From Sphingobacteriales bacterium (GTDB lineage: Bacteria > Bacteroidota > Bacteroidia > Chitinophagales > LD1): DNA of 64,000 nt. Made by a program: the position numbers and the translations under genes. The notes below the pieces were generated by a model, which searched no databases, had not been told where the DNA came from, and worked only from the letters and a program-made list of their open reading frames with translations. The stretch spans positions 124,001-188,000 of the forward strand of contig JADFDM010000002.1 in NCBI GenBank assembly GCA_018262795.1, in the 5' to 3' direction. This document shows, one piece after another, positions 45,660 through 54,543 of this stretch (positions are counted from its first letter, which is position 1; each line of letters opens with the position of its first letter).

Positions 45660-47234
45660 ATGAATACAAAACTTCTCAAAATTATTGTTGCCGCGATCAC
45701 TGTTGCGCTTTTCGGATTGGTTCTTATCCAGATGAATTGGATTAAACAAAGCTATGCTGTGCGGGAGGAAAGGTTTGACCAGGGCGTATATCTGGCACTC
45801 AGTGATGTTACGCAAACCTTAGAGCGAAGCGAAGCGATGAACTATTTTGAGGTAGCAGGCTTAAATGATTTTGGCAGAAACATTAATAAGATGTATGACA
45901 CGGTGCAAACCATCAAGTCGTACACCCCTAAGTTTACACTGATTGATTCGGTAGGGCAACACGCGATGAAGTTTGGATTTAGCGATACCAGCGGGGGCTT
46001 TGTGTCTAAGTTTATTGGAAGCATTACTTACTTGCAAGAGCACGCTTCAAAACTGCACGAATACACTAATGATAAGGACATGTTTCATAATGACATGGAT
46101 CGCGAGCACCACATTATTGAAATGCAGTTTACCAAATACAACCGCATGTTTCAGGACTTGGCGATGCAGTTTATGCTGGATGACAAGTGCTTGCGCGACC
46201 GAATAGACTCTGCCGCCTTGCAGGCAATGCTCGTAGATGAGTTTCGCAAAGAAGGCATTCAAACCCCATTTGAGTTTGCGGTGTTCGATAACTGGTCCCC
46301 CGGAATGTTTACCGGCAACTTGAAAATTACGCGCGAGCAGGCAAAGGCGATAAACTTCTATTCCATTCCGCTATTCCCGAACGATTTGTATGAAAACTCC
46401 GGAATATTGATTGTAAACTTTCCGGGCAAGCGCAATTACATCTTCCAATCCATGTGGGTCATGTTGACAGCCACCATTGCTTTTATCTTCATTCTCTTAG
46501 CCTCTTTTGGCGGCTCGTTTTACATCATTTACCGGCAGAAAAAATTAGATCTTTTAAAGACCGATTTCATCAACAACATGACGCACGAGTTTAAAACCCC
46601 GGTCGCCACCATCTCTTTGGCCAGCCAAATGCTGAAGAATGAGAAGGTACTGGGTAATAGAGAGAAAATTTTGAATTACTCCAACATTATTGATGAAGAA
46701 AATAAACGATTGAGCGGCCACATTGAAAATGTGTTGCAAGTAGCCCAGTTAGATAAGGGTGATTTTAAGATGAAGATGGATCAGATAAATATCAATGGTT
46801 TGTTGAGCGACATCAGCGACTCTATTGATTTAAGAGTGAAGAGCGAAAACGGGGAACTGATTCGTCACCTCGATGCAAAAAAAGACAAGGTAAAGGGCGA
46901 TCTGTTTCACCTCACTAATGTGTTCTTTAATGTTTTAGATAATGCTATCAAATACAAGAAGGAAGATCATCTACGTATTACGGTGACCACTTCTAATAAT
47001 GACAAGGGAATAACTATCAGTATTCAGGATGAGGGGATAGGTATCTCTAAGGAAAATCAGAAAAAGGTATTTGAGAAATTCTACCGAGTGCCCACCGGCA
47101 ACATTCACAATGTAAAAGGATTTGGCCTGGGACTGAGTTATGTGAAGGTGATTATAGATGCTCACGGAGGAACGCTCGGCTTAGTCAGCGATACAGGAAA
47201 AGGAAGCCGCTTTGATATTTTTCTACCCTTTTAA
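45660..47234 (+). CDS. Two-component sensor histidine kinase
   Basis: The 524-residue membrane kinase has TM1 at about 7-27 and TM2 at about 266-290 (MWVMLTATIAFIFILLASFGG) enclosing a ~235-residue periplasmic sensor of unknown ligand. A HisKA domain follows (KTDFINNMTHEFKTPVATISL, phosphoacceptor His309), then HATPase_c with N-box LDNAIKYK, G1 IQDEGIGI, and G2 GFGLGLSYV. No HAMP or PAS domain separates TM2 from HisKA. The response regulator gene lies 88 bp downstream with its own predicted promoter. Confidence 0.95.
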   Translation: MNTKLLKIIVAAITVALFGLVLIQMNWIKQSYAVREERFDQGVYLALSDVTQTLERSEAMNYFEVAGLNDFGRNINKMYDTVQTIKSYTPKFTLIDSVGQHAMKFGFSDTSGGFVSKFIGSITYLQEHASKLHEYTNDKDMFHNDMDREHHIIEMQFTKYNRMFQDLAMQFMLDDKCLRDRIDSAALQAMLVDEFRKEGIQTPFEFAVFDNWSPGMFTGNLKITREQAKAINFYSIPLFPNDLYENSGILIVNFPGKRNYIFQSMWVMLTATIAFIFILLASFGGSFYIIYRQKKLDLLKTDFINNMTHEFKTPVATISLASQMLKNEKVLGNREKILNYSNIIDEENKRLSGHIENVLQVAQLDKGDFKMKMDQININGLLSDISDSIDLRVKSENGELIRHLDAKKDKVKGDLFHLTNVFFNVLDNAIKYKKEDHLRITVTTSNNDKGITISIQDEGIGISKENQKKVFEKFYRVPTGNIHNVKGFGLGLSYVKVIIDAHGGTLGLVSDTGKGSRFDIFLPF

Positions 47235-47257
47235 TCTGTTAATTAATGATAAGCATA

Positions 47258-47288
47258 TTGCACTTGACTTAAACCATCGGTAGCTTTG
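47258..47288 (+). promoter_or_regulatory. Promoter upstream of the response regulator
   Basis: TTG (47258-47260), 20 bp, TAGCTTTG (47281-47288): an exact fit to TTG-N(17-23)-TAnnTTTG. It lies 34 bp before the ATG at 47323 and would let the regulator be made independently of the kinase gene. Confidence 0.6.
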
Positions 47289-47322
47289 AAATGTTAAATT
47301 AACATCGCAAAAACTCACAACC

Positions 47323-48015
47323 ATGTCAATCAAAAGAAAAATACTTTTAGTAGAAGATGATACCAACCTCGGAAACCTGCTTCAGGATTCATTAGAAATA
47401 AAAAACTACGATGTTACTTTAAAGCGAAACGGGGAGGATGGCTTCACAGAATTTAAAAGCAACAAATTCGACATGTGCATCTTTGATGTGATGATGCCTA
47501 AAAAGGATGGCTTCTCACTGGCAAAGGATGTGCGCAGAATGAACGCTCAAGTGCCTATTATTTTTCTAACCGCTAAGGCTTTAAAGGAAGATACCATTGA
47601 AGGTCTAAAGCTCGGAGCCGATGATTATATGACGAAGCCTTTTAGCATGGAAGAATTGACGCTGCGAATGGAAAATATTTTTAAACGTTTGCCAAAAACA
47701 GAAATCAGCAATCAGAATAAATTTAAGATTGGCCGCTTTGACTTTGACAATACGCTGCGCATTTTGAAAATTGGGGAGCACGAAATTAAACTCACTACCA
47801 AAGAATCGGAGCTATTGAAAATGTTGGCCATATACTTAGATCGAGTACTAGAGCGCGAAGTAGCACTGAATGCCGTATGGGGAACCGACTCTTACTTTGC
47901 CGGTCGTAGCATGGACGTGTATATTGCTAAGTTGCGCAAATACTTGAAAGAAGATCCGAAAGTGGAAATACTAAACATTCACGGCACCGGATTTAAAATG
48001 ATAGTGAAGGAGTAA
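47323..48015 (+). CDS. OmpR-family response regulator
   Basis: 230 residues: receiver domain (1-~120) with EDD acidic pocket (11-13), phosphoacceptor Asp55 in CIFDVMMPKKDGF, Thr in FLTAKA and Lys in TKPFSMEEL, followed by a winged-helix DNA-binding domain (~140-228: IGRFDFDNTLRILKIGEHEIKLTTKESELLKML ... RSMDVYIAKLRKYLKEDPKVEILNIHGTGFKM). It pairs with the sensor kinase just upstream. Targets unknown. Confidence 0.96.
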   Translation: MSIKRKILLVEDDTNLGNLLQDSLEIKNYDVTLKRNGEDGFTEFKSNKFDMCIFDVMMPKKDGFSLAKDVRRMNAQVPIIFLTAKALKEDTIEGLKLGADDYMTKPFSMEELTLRMENIFKRLPKTEISNQNKFKIGRFDFDNTLRILKIGEHEIKLTTKESELLKMLAIYLDRVLEREVALNAVWGTDSYFAGRSMDVYIAKLRKYLKEDPKVEILNIHGTGFKMIVKE

Positions 48016-48035
48016 GTAATAGAGCCATAAAAAAT

Positions 48036-48070
48036 AAAGCCCCGCATTTTTTGGAATGCGGGGCTTTTTA
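48036..48070. terminator. Bidirectional rho-independent terminator
   Basis: A perfect 13-bp stem (AAAGCCCCGCATT/AATGCGGGGCTTT) with a 6-nt loop is flanked by A/T-rich tracts on both sides. It separates the response regulator from the convergent aceA gene and can serve both. Confidence 0.92.
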
Positions 48071-48109
48071 TTTTCATAACCGTCCAATTTACCGGCTACT
48101 GTATTCTAC

Positions 48110-49390
48110 TCAATGAAATTGTTCGGCTTCAGTAGAACCTGCCAGCGCAGTAGTGGAGCTTTTCCCCTGCTGAACAGTGTCTTGCACGGCATCGAAATAT
48201 CCCGTACCGACAAATGATTGATGCTTGATTGCTTTAAATCCGTCTTTCTCCATTGCAAATTCGCGTTGTTGCATTTGGCTGAAACCTGCCATGCCGCGCT
48301 CTACATAATTTTTAGACAATTCAAACATCGAAGAGTTGAGCGCATGGAAGCCGGCCAGCGTAATGAACTGGAACTTGTAGCCCAAGGCAGCAATATCTTC
48401 GCGGAAGGTGAGCATCTGCTTTTCATCCATAAACTTAGCCCAGTTAAAGGATGGAGAACAGTTATAGGCCAGCATTTTGCCGGGATATTTTGCGTGAATG
48501 CCTTGAGCAAATTCACGGGCAAGACCTAAGTCAGGGTTACCGGTTTCCATCCAAATAAGATCGGCATAGGGTGCGTAGCTCAATCCGCGGTCAATTCCCT
48601 GCTCGATTCCATTATTCACATAATAGAATCCTTCAGGGGTGCGCTTTCCGGTAATGAATTTAGTATCGCGAGGGTCAATATCGGAAGTAATCAAATTGGC
48701 TGCTTCGGCATCGGTGCGGGCAATGACCAAGGTAGGCACGTTGCAAACATCGGTTGCCAAACGTGCAGCGACCAACTTATTGATTCCCTCTTGGGTGGGA
48801 ACCAAAACTTTACCGCCTAAGTGACCACATTTTTTAGCAGAAGAAAGTTGATCTTCCCAATGCACGCCTGACGCACCGGCTTCAATCATCGCTTTCATCA
48901 GTTCAAATGCGTTCAGGTTTCCTCCAAATCCGGCTTCGGCATCAGCAACAATTGGCACCATCCAGTCAATCTTTGGCTCGCCCTCTAAATACTCAATTTG
49001 ATCTCTGCGCATTAAAGCGTTGTTGATGCGCTTCACCACCGCAGGAACTGAGTTGGCTGGGTATAAACTCTGATCGGGATACATTTCGCTACCTAAGTTG
49101 GCATCGGCAGCTACTTGCCAACCCGAAAGGTAAATCGCTTTCATTCCGGCTGCTACTTCTTGCACCGCCTGATTTCCGGTTAAGGCACCTAAACCGGCTA
49201 CCCACTTTTCGGTCTGTAACCGATTCCATAGTTTCTCGGCACCATTGCGAGCCAAAGTGTATTCAATTTCTACAGAGCCGGAAATATTAATAACTTCTTC
49301 GGCTGTGTAAGGACGAACTACGCCATTCCAGCGAGGATTGGTTTCCCAGTCTTTTTTGAGCGCTAATGCTCTTTCTAATTTTGTTGCCAT
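48110..49390 (-). CDS. aceA: Isocitrate lyase
   Basis: The 426-residue enzyme cleaves isocitrate to glyoxylate and succinate. Motifs: [52 protein letters not shown] (metal binding), the catalytic loop [13 protein letters not shown] (KKCGH at 186-190, Cys188) and [11 protein letters not shown]. Length and all catalytic residues are normal. It lies downstream of aceB on the same strand, but the 341-bp gap between them holds a tandem repeat, so aceA may have its own control. Confidence 0.97.
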   Translation of the reverse strand: MATKLERALALKKDWETNPRWNGVVRPYTAEEVINISGSVEIEYTLARNGAEKLWNRLQTEKWVAGLGALTGNQAVQEVAAGMKAIYLSGWQVAADANLGSEMYPDQSLYPANSVPAVVKRINNALMRRDQIEYLEGEPKIDWMVPIVADAEAGFGGNLNAFELMKAMIEAGASGVHWEDQLSSAKKCGHLGGKVLVPTQEGINKLVAARLATDVCNVPTLVIARTDAEAANLITSDIDPRDTKFITGKRTPEGFYYVNNGIEQGIDRGLSYAPYADLIWMETGNPDLGLAREFAQGIHAKYPGKMLAYNCSPSFNWAKFMDEKQMLTFREDIAALGYKFQFITLAGFHALNSSMFELSKNYVERGMAGFSQMQQREFAMEKDGFKAIKHQSFVGTGYFDAVQDTVQQGKSSTTALAGSTEAEQFH

Positions 49391-49454
49391 GTGCTGTTTT
49401 AGGATTAAAAATTAATATTTAGAAGTGATGAAAACGTTTTTAGCTCTGCCTGAA

Positions 49455-49625
49455 CCATTCTGCTACCCGGAAAGTCATTTCTCTTGCTCCGAAAACCATC
49501 TCCCTTACTTGGAAAAGTATTTCTCATGCTTGGGAACCCATTCCCCTTACTTGGAGGAGAACCATTTCTCTTGCCCAGAAAGCCATTTTCCTTGCTCGGA
49601 AAATCATTTTCAGAGCAAGGATTTT
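49455..49625. repeat. 21-bp tandem repeat between aceB and aceA, about 8 copies
   Basis: Eight consecutive units, seven of about 21 bp and one of 24 bp (49539-49562), follow a consensus near CATTTCTCTTGCTTGGAAAA plus one base. They are imperfect, with 3-6 changes per unit. The period is seven codons, so every frame stays partly open and both strands show repeat-peptide ORFs (for example heptads like FPSKGNG on the minus strand) without starts or known domains. The block lies in the 5' leader of aceA. Confidence 0.85.
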
Positions 49626-49644
49626 CATTTCTGAGCAGAAATGA
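49625..49644. promoter_or_regulatory. Perfect palindrome in the aceA upstream region
   Basis: TCATTTCTG-AG-CAGAAATGA, 9-bp arms with a 2-bp centre, abuts the end of the 21-bp repeat. The short centre suits a dimeric regulator site better than an RNA hairpin. No matching site is seen in the aceB promoter region. Confidence 0.45.
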
Positions 49645-49731
49645 CCTGTTTTCTGCCCAAAACATCTATTTTACAAAGAACATCCTTCTTTTAAAAACAA
49701 GCAAAAAGACAAAGTTTACTCTCGTTTGCCC

Positions 49732-51330
49732 TTAATCAATTTCCTGATAAGCCGGAAGGGTTAAGAACTCTTTATAATCCCCCTGCTGAACCAACGAATC
49801 AAACATCGCAATAGCCTTTGCCATAGTTGGTTGGTTGTAAGCCACTTCGCCCACATAAGCCTTCACATTTTCTAACTCGCTGGGCAAAATCTCTTTGAAC
49901 AAGTCATAAGTTACCGTTCGGCCATCGTCTAATTTGCAGGCATTCTTTATCCACTGCCATACCTGAGTTCTCGAAATTTCAGCCGTTGCGGCATCTTCCA
50001 TCAGGTTGTGCAAAGCGGCTGCTCCTACTCCTCGTAGCCAACTTTCGATATAAAGTATCCCTACATTGATATTCATTCTCAATCCGGCTTCGGTAATAGT
50101 GCCAACCGGTGGGGTGAGAAGGTCTTTTTGCGTAATCACGTCATCTTTGCGAGTAATCTGGTAATTGTTGGGAGTGGGCATATTTTCATTAAACACATCC
50201 ATCGCCACCTTTACCAAGCCGGGATGCGCCACCCAAGTTCCGTCATGTCCGTTTTTTGCTTCGCGAAGTTTGTCTTGCCGCACCTTTTCAATGGCAGCAT
50301 TGTTAGCCGCTTCGTCATTTTTAATGGGGATAAAAGCACTCATACCACCTACCGCATGAACCCGGTGCTTGTGGCAAGTTTGAATCACCAAGCGGGAATA
50401 GGCATCCATAAAAGGAACGGCCATAGTTACCTGACCTCTATCGGGCAATACATAGCCGGGTAGGTTTCTTAACTTTTTAATGTAAGAGAAAATATAATCC
50501 CATCTGCCGCAATTAAGTCCGGCAATATGTTCTTTCAGTTCGTAAATAATTTCGTGCAGTTCAAAGGTGGCTGTGATGGTTTCAATCAAGCAAGTTACCT
50601 TGATTGTTCCCTGCTGAATTCCCAATTCATTTTGAGCTAACACAAATACATCATTCCACAAACGAGCTTCAAGATGCGATTCCATCTTAGGAAGATAAAA
50701 GTATGGCCCTGAACCATTTGCAAGCAATTGCTTCACGTTATGAAAGAAATATAAACCGAAGTCGAATAGCGAACCGCTCATCAACTCCCCATCTACCTTT
50801 ACATGCTTTTCGGGCAAGTGCCAACCTCTGGGACGAACTAATAAAACAGCCGTTTTCTCATTCAGTTGGTAAGATTTTCCGTTATCGGGATTCACAAACG
50901 AAATGCTGCGTTTGATGGCATCGCGAAGATTTATATGCCCTTCCATGTTATTAGTCCATGTGGGCGAGTTAGAATCTTCAAAATCGGCCATAAATACTTT
51001 AGCACCGGAATTCAGCGCATTAATAATCATCTTGCGATCTACCGGACCGGTGATCTCTACTCTCCTATCCTGCAAGTCGGCAGGAATGGGAGCGGCTACC
51101 CAATCGCTTTCCCTAATTTCCTTTGTTTCGGGCAAAAAATCGGGAAGTTTACCTAAATCTATCTGTTTTTGACGCTCTTCGCGCAAGGTCAGTAGTTCTA
51201 ATCTCCGTTTGTTGAATGTTCTTTGAAGTTTTACCACAAATTCTAAAGCCCCGGGAGTTAATATTTGAGCATATTCCGAGTTAATTGGTGCGGTAATTTC
51301 CAGTCCTTGTATGTTCGTTGAAGTTGTCAT
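49732..51330 (-). CDS. aceB: Malate synthase A
   Basis: From the ATG giving [25 protein letters not shown] the protein is 532 residues, typical of malate synthase A; an earlier in-frame codon adds nine residues from the promoter region. Motifs: [92 protein letters not shown] (catalytic Arg and metal ligands), and HPGLV near the C-terminus. It condenses glyoxylate with acetyl-CoA to malate; with aceA downstream it completes the glyoxylate shunt. It is divergent from the XRE-type regulator, with palindromic sites between them. Confidence 0.97.
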   Translation of the reverse strand: MTTSTNIQGLEITAPINSEYAQILTPGALEFVVKLQRTFNKRRLELLTLREERQKQIDLGKLPDFLPETKEIRESDWVAAPIPADLQDRRVEITGPVDRKMIINALNSGAKVFMADFEDSNSPTWTNNMEGHINLRDAIKRSISFVNPDNGKSYQLNEKTAVLLVRPRGWHLPEKHVKVDGELMSGSLFDFGLYFFHNVKQLLANGSGPYFYLPKMESHLEARLWNDVFVLAQNELGIQQGTIKVTCLIETITATFELHEIIYELKEHIAGLNCGRWDYIFSYIKKLRNLPGYVLPDRGQVTMAVPFMDAYSRLVIQTCHKHRVHAVGGMSAFIPIKNDEAANNAAIEKVRQDKLREAKNGHDGTWVAHPGLVKVAMDVFNENMPTPNNYQITRKDDVITQKDLLTPPVGTITEAGLRMNINVGILYIESWLRGVGAAALHNLMEDAATAEISRTQVWQWIKNACKLDDGRTVTYDLFKEILPSELENVKAYVGEVAYNQPTMAKAIAMFDSLVQQGDYKEFLTLPAYQEID

Positions 51331-51375
51331 CGCAGAAATTTCGCGCAAAGGTGGCAAACCTTATTCAAAAAAACA

Positions 51376-51407
51376 AGCGAAAATTCGCTGAATAAAGATT
51401 TTCGCTT
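51376..51407. promoter_or_regulatory. Operator candidate, full site plus inverted half-site
   Basis: AGCGAAAATTCGCT at 51376-51389 has 6-bp arms around AA, and AGCGAAAA recurs on the minus strand at 51400-51407. They lie between the divergent aceB and regulator genes, just upstream of the regulator's predicted -7 box, where a bound protein could block or activate both promoters. Confidence 0.6.
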
Positions 51408-51411
51408 TTTA

Positions 51412-51419
51412 TATCTTTG
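51412..51419 (+). promoter_or_regulatory. Predicted -7 promoter box of the ace regulator
   Basis: TATCTTTG matches TAnnTTTG, 51 bp before the ATG at 51470. A convincing TTG at the -33 position is absent; the AGCGAA sites occupy that region, which fits an activator-dependent or autoregulated promoter. Confidence 0.4.
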
Positions 51420-51454
51420 TTCGCTGTTTGCATTATTATCGCAAATAATTTACG

Positions 51455-51468
51455 AGCGAAAATTCGTT
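51455..51468. promoter_or_regulatory. Operator candidate at the regulator start codon
   Basis: AGCGAAAATTCGTT repeats the 51376-51389 site with a single change and ends one base before the ATG at 51470. Two near-identical sites 79 bp apart bracket the regulator promoter, suggesting autoregulation. Confidence 0.6.
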
Positions 51469-51469
51469 T

Positions 51470-52966
51470 ATGGAAACTACCACAGAAGAAAACATCCGAA
51501 TCATTTTCGGATTAAAACTCAAAAAACTCAGAACCGACAGAAAATATTCTCTACAAGAGTTGTCCGGAAAATCAGGAGTTTCTGTTTCGTATCTCAATGA
51601 AATAGAAAATGGGAAAAAATATCCTAAACCTGATAAGATAAACGAGTTAGCAAAAGCCTTAGAAACCACTTACGATCAGCTGGTTTCGCTCAAAATAAAT
51701 AAAAACATGACACCGGTGGTGCAGGTGCTGAATCTGAAAATCATCAACGATTTCTTGTTTGAAACCTTTGGCGTGGATAAGGGGCTTCTGATGAGCATGA
51801 TGGCCAGCGCCCCGTCTAAACTGAGCGCACTTATTAACTCCGTTTTTGAAATTGCCCGCAACTACAACCTGCAGGAAGAGCATTTTTACTTTAGCTGCCT
51901 TCGCTCTTATCAAGAGATGAACGATAACTATTTTGAGGAAATAGAAGTGGCGGTGGAGAATTTCAGAAAAGAGATTGGTCTCGAAACAGGAAGTCAACTC
52001 AGCGCGACAGATTATGCCCAATTGCTCACCGAAAAATTCAATTACCGCATAGAGGAAACCGACTTTATCGAATATCCCAAACTGCGCGGTTTTCGCTCGG
52101 TGTTTATAAAGGGAGAACAGCCTACTTTGCTCTTTAACCGAAAGCTGACCGAGCAGCAAAAGATATTTTTGTATGGCCGCGAATTAGGCTTTAGCTACAT
52201 GAATATTCAGAAGCGTCCCCTCACCACTTCTTGGCTCAAGGTAGAGTCATTTGACCATGTGCTGAACAATTTCAAGGCCTCTTACTTTGCGCAGGCGCTT
52301 CATATTAACAAGGAAACGCTAAACAAGGACTTGGAAGAGTTTTTTAGCAAAAGTACCTGGCAACCCGAATTTCTACTCCAGCTTTTGGATAAATACAATA
52401 CCTCTCCCGAAATGCTCTTTCAGCGCATTTCAAATCTATTGCCTAAATATTTCGGCTTCAACGAACTTTACTTTATCCGCTATAGCAGTAAGGAAGCGGC
52501 CAAACATTTGAAGGAAATATCGAAGGAACTGCATTTGAGTCGCAATCAAGTAGATTTAGAATACATCATCAGTGAACAGAATTATCGCAGGTGGATCACG
52601 AAACTGCTGATGCGCCACTTAGATAAAAATCGCAGTGCATCGGACGAGAAAACTACCCAAATGGATGCCGTGATTACAAAAAATGAAGATGGGGATGAAT
52701 ACCTGACCATTTCTCTACTGCGCCCTATGCCTGAGTTGAACAATAATGCCAACTCTGTGACCATAGGTTTTGTGCTCACCGATGCCATCAAGCGCAAAAT
52801 AAACTTCCTGAATGACCCGGCACTTCGATTTGAGAAATTAGGAACCGTGAGCGATCTGTATTACGAAACTCCTTTTGCCCTTCGCAAAATTAAGGAGGAA
52901 GAGGTGAAGCAAAGCGAGTACGACCGCTTGGCGCGAGAGCTAAACAGTTCTACCGCTACTCTCTAA
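51470..52966 (+). CDS. XRE/ScfR-type regulator of the glyoxylate genes
   Basis: 498 residues. Residues ~10-65 are a Cro/C1-type helix-turn-helix (FGLKLKKLRTDRKYSLQELSGKSGVSVSYLNEIENGKKYPKPDKI). The long C-terminal part (RELGFSYMNIQKRPLTTSW ... FSKSTWQPEFLLQLLDKYNTSPEMLFQRISNLLPKYFG) resembles the ScfR/RamB family, XRE regulators of short-chain fatty acid and glyoxylate metabolism. It lacks an HExxH peptidase motif. Divergence from aceB with paired palindromes supports control of aceBA and of itself; whether it activates or represses cannot be read. Confidence 0.88.
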   Translation: METTTEENIRIIFGLKLKKLRTDRKYSLQELSGKSGVSVSYLNEIENGKKYPKPDKINELAKALETTYDQLVSLKINKNMTPVVQVLNLKIINDFLFETFGVDKGLLMSMMASAPSKLSALINSVFEIARNYNLQEEHFYFSCLRSYQEMNDNYFEEIEVAVENFRKEIGLETGSQLSATDYAQLLTEKFNYRIEETDFIEYPKLRGFRSVFIKGEQPTLLFNRKLTEQQKIFLYGRELGFSYMNIQKRPLTTSWLKVESFDHVLNNFKASYFAQALHINKETLNKDLEEFFSKSTWQPEFLLQLLDKYNTSPEMLFQRISNLLPKYFGFNELYFIRYSSKEAAKHLKEISKELHLSRNQVDLEYIISEQNYRRWITKLLMRHLDKNRSASDEKTTQMDAVITKNEDGDEYLTISLLRPMPELNNNANSVTIGFVLTDAIKRKINFLNDPALRFEKLGTVSDLYYETPFALRKIKEEEVKQSEYDRLARELNSSTATL

Positions 52967-52985
52967 CACTTCACATGAGTTTGAA

Positions 52986-53270
52986 ATGATTATCCGAATT
53001 GTAAAAATGAATTTTCAAGCCGATAAAACGGAATACTTCCTGCGCACGTTTCGGCAAAAGCAATCTCTAATTGCTTCTTTTGATGGATGCAATGGCGTGG
53101 AGCTGCTGCGCGATATTCACAACCCGAACACTTTCTTTACTTATAGCCGATGGAATAGTCCGGAGAATTTGGACGCTTACCGCCAGTCTGCTCTTTTCAA
53201 AGAAACATGGAGCACCGTGAAACTGTGGTTTAGCTGCAAAGCAGAGGCTTGGAGTGTGGAGGAAGCATAA
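52986..53270 (+). CDS. Antibiotic-biosynthesis-monooxygenase (ABM) domain protein
   Basis: The 94-residue single-domain protein starts MIIRIVKMNFQADKTEYFLRTF and has the dimeric alpha/beta-barrel pattern: GCNGVELLRDIHNPNTFFTYSRWNSPENLDAYRQSALFKETW. It matches the ABM family that includes small quinol monooxygenases and heme-degrading proteins, but lacks features that fix a substrate. It begins 19 bp after the regulator stop, so it may be co-transcribed with it. Confidence 0.82.
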   Translation: MIIRIVKMNFQADKTEYFLRTFRQKQSLIASFDGCNGVELLRDIHNPNTFFTYSRWNSPENLDAYRQSALFKETWSTVKLWFSCKAEAWSVEEA

Positions 53271-53409
53271 TGATTTGATTCTTCCCACCGTTCCACTATT
53301 TTTCTCTTTGGTTAATTGGTTGTATTCCCCTTATGACTTGGTGAACTCCTTCCTAAATCACCTCTTTCCCCCCCTTCATTTAGTGCTTTTTATACCGCCC
53401 TTACCTTTA

Positions 53410-53417
53410 TATATTTG
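53410..53417 (+). promoter_or_regulatory. Possible promoter of the reductase gene
   Basis: TATATTTG fits the TAnnTTTG box and lies 23 bp before the ATG at 53441. The -33 position has no exact TTG, so confidence is low. Confidence 0.4.
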
Positions 53418-53440
53418 CCGCCACAAACAGCTATACAAAA

Positions 53441-54529
53441 ATGTCTAAATTCCATATACTAAAAGTGAAAGAGGTGAAGATTGAAACGGCCGATGCGGTT
53501 TCGGTTTCGTTTGAAGTGCCCGATGAACTCAAAGATTCTTTTCAACATATTCCGGGTCAATACACTACTCTCAAACTGCAGGTGAATGGCGACAATGTGA
53601 ATCGCAGCTATTCTTTCTGTAGTTCGCCTTTCATGAACGAGTTGCCCACCATTGCCATTAAAAGGGTGCCTGGTGGAATAGGCTCTAATTTTATCAACGA
53701 TAATTTGTTGCCGGGAATTGAAGTAGAGGTGATGGAGCCCATGGGGAATTTTCATTCTCCTTTAGATACCCGAAACGAAAAGCATTATCTGCTTTTTGGA
53801 GGCGGTTCGGGCATTACTCCGCTCATGTCTATCCTAAAATCAGTGCTGGTGAAAGAGCCGAAAAGCAAGATTACACTGTTTTATGGCAATAGAAACGAAA
53901 ACAGCATCATCTTCAAGGAGCATCTTGAAAAGTTGATGGCCCAATACGCAGATCGGCTAAAGATTGTTTATGTATTTGATGCCCCTGTGAATACTGGCCA
54001 TCCTTACACCGGTTTTATACTACAGGATATGGCGATGCGTTTGTTGCGGGAAAATACAGAACTTCAATACCACAATGCCGAGTTCTTTATCTGTGGCCCC
54101 TCCCCTATGATGAAGGAAGTAGAAAATGCTTTAGGCCTCTTAGGCATTCCAAAAGAGAAGGTACATGTAGAATATTTTACGGCTCGCGCAGAAGAAGACA
54201 AACAAGCTGCGGGCGTAGGTACCACTTCTGCCTCCGAAGAACCATTTACCGGCACTGCTTCCGTTAAAATTATTTATGACGGAAATGAATACGAGCTTCA
54301 TGTAAAGGAGAAAGAAACCGTGTTAGAAGCTGCTTTAGATGCCGGTTACGATCCGCCTTATTCCTGCATGGTGGCTGCTTGTTGTACCTGTCGCGCCAAA
54401 CTGTTAGAAGGTAAAGTGGAGATGGATGACCGCGAAAGTTTAACCGATGCGGAGATAGCGAAAGGCTATGTGCTCACTTGCCAAAGTCACCCCAAGAGCA
54501 ACCGCATTGTGCTGAACTTTGACCTTTAA
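53441..54529 (+). CDS. FAD/2Fe-2S NADPH oxidoreductase (PaaE-like)
   Basis: 362 residues: FAD-binding domain (~1-105: HIPGQYTTLKLQVNGDNVNRSYSFCSSP, RxYS motif), NAD(P)-binding domain (~110-240: YLLFGGGSGITPLMSILKSVL ... FFICGPSPMMKEVENAL) and a C-terminal plant-type ferredoxin domain (~270-362: DPPYSCMVAACCTCRAKLLEG ... VLTCQSHP; CX4CX2C plus a distal Cys). This is the architecture of PaaE, the reductase of phenylacetyl-CoA epoxidase, and of related hydroxylase reductases. No paaABCD genes lie nearby, so it may serve another oxygenase or desaturase. A single gene with its own promoter. Confidence 0.92.
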   Translation: MSKFHILKVKEVKIETADAVSVSFEVPDELKDSFQHIPGQYTTLKLQVNGDNVNRSYSFCSSPFMNELPTIAIKRVPGGIGSNFINDNLLPGIEVEVMEPMGNFHSPLDTRNEKHYLLFGGGSGITPLMSILKSVLVKEPKSKITLFYGNRNENSIIFKEHLEKLMAQYADRLKIVYVFDAPVNTGHPYTGFILQDMAMRLLRENTELQYHNAEFFICGPSPMMKEVENALGLLGIPKEKVHVEYFTARAEEDKQAAGVGTTSASEEPFTGTASVKIIYDGNEYELHVKEKETVLEAALDAGYDPPYSCMVAACCTCRAKLLEGKVEMDDRESLTDAEIAKGYVLTCQSHPKSNRIVLNFDL

Positions 54530-54543
54530 CGCTCTCAGCTTCT

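Noticed and set aside
49455-49625. Possible CRISPR array or coding repeat protein
   Set aside because: Units are degenerate and lack unique spacers. ORFs on both strands arise because the period is a multiple of three, and none has a convincing start or domain.
53441-54529. Part of a phenylacetate degradation operon
   Set aside because: No paa catalytic genes are adjacent; only the reductase architecture matches.
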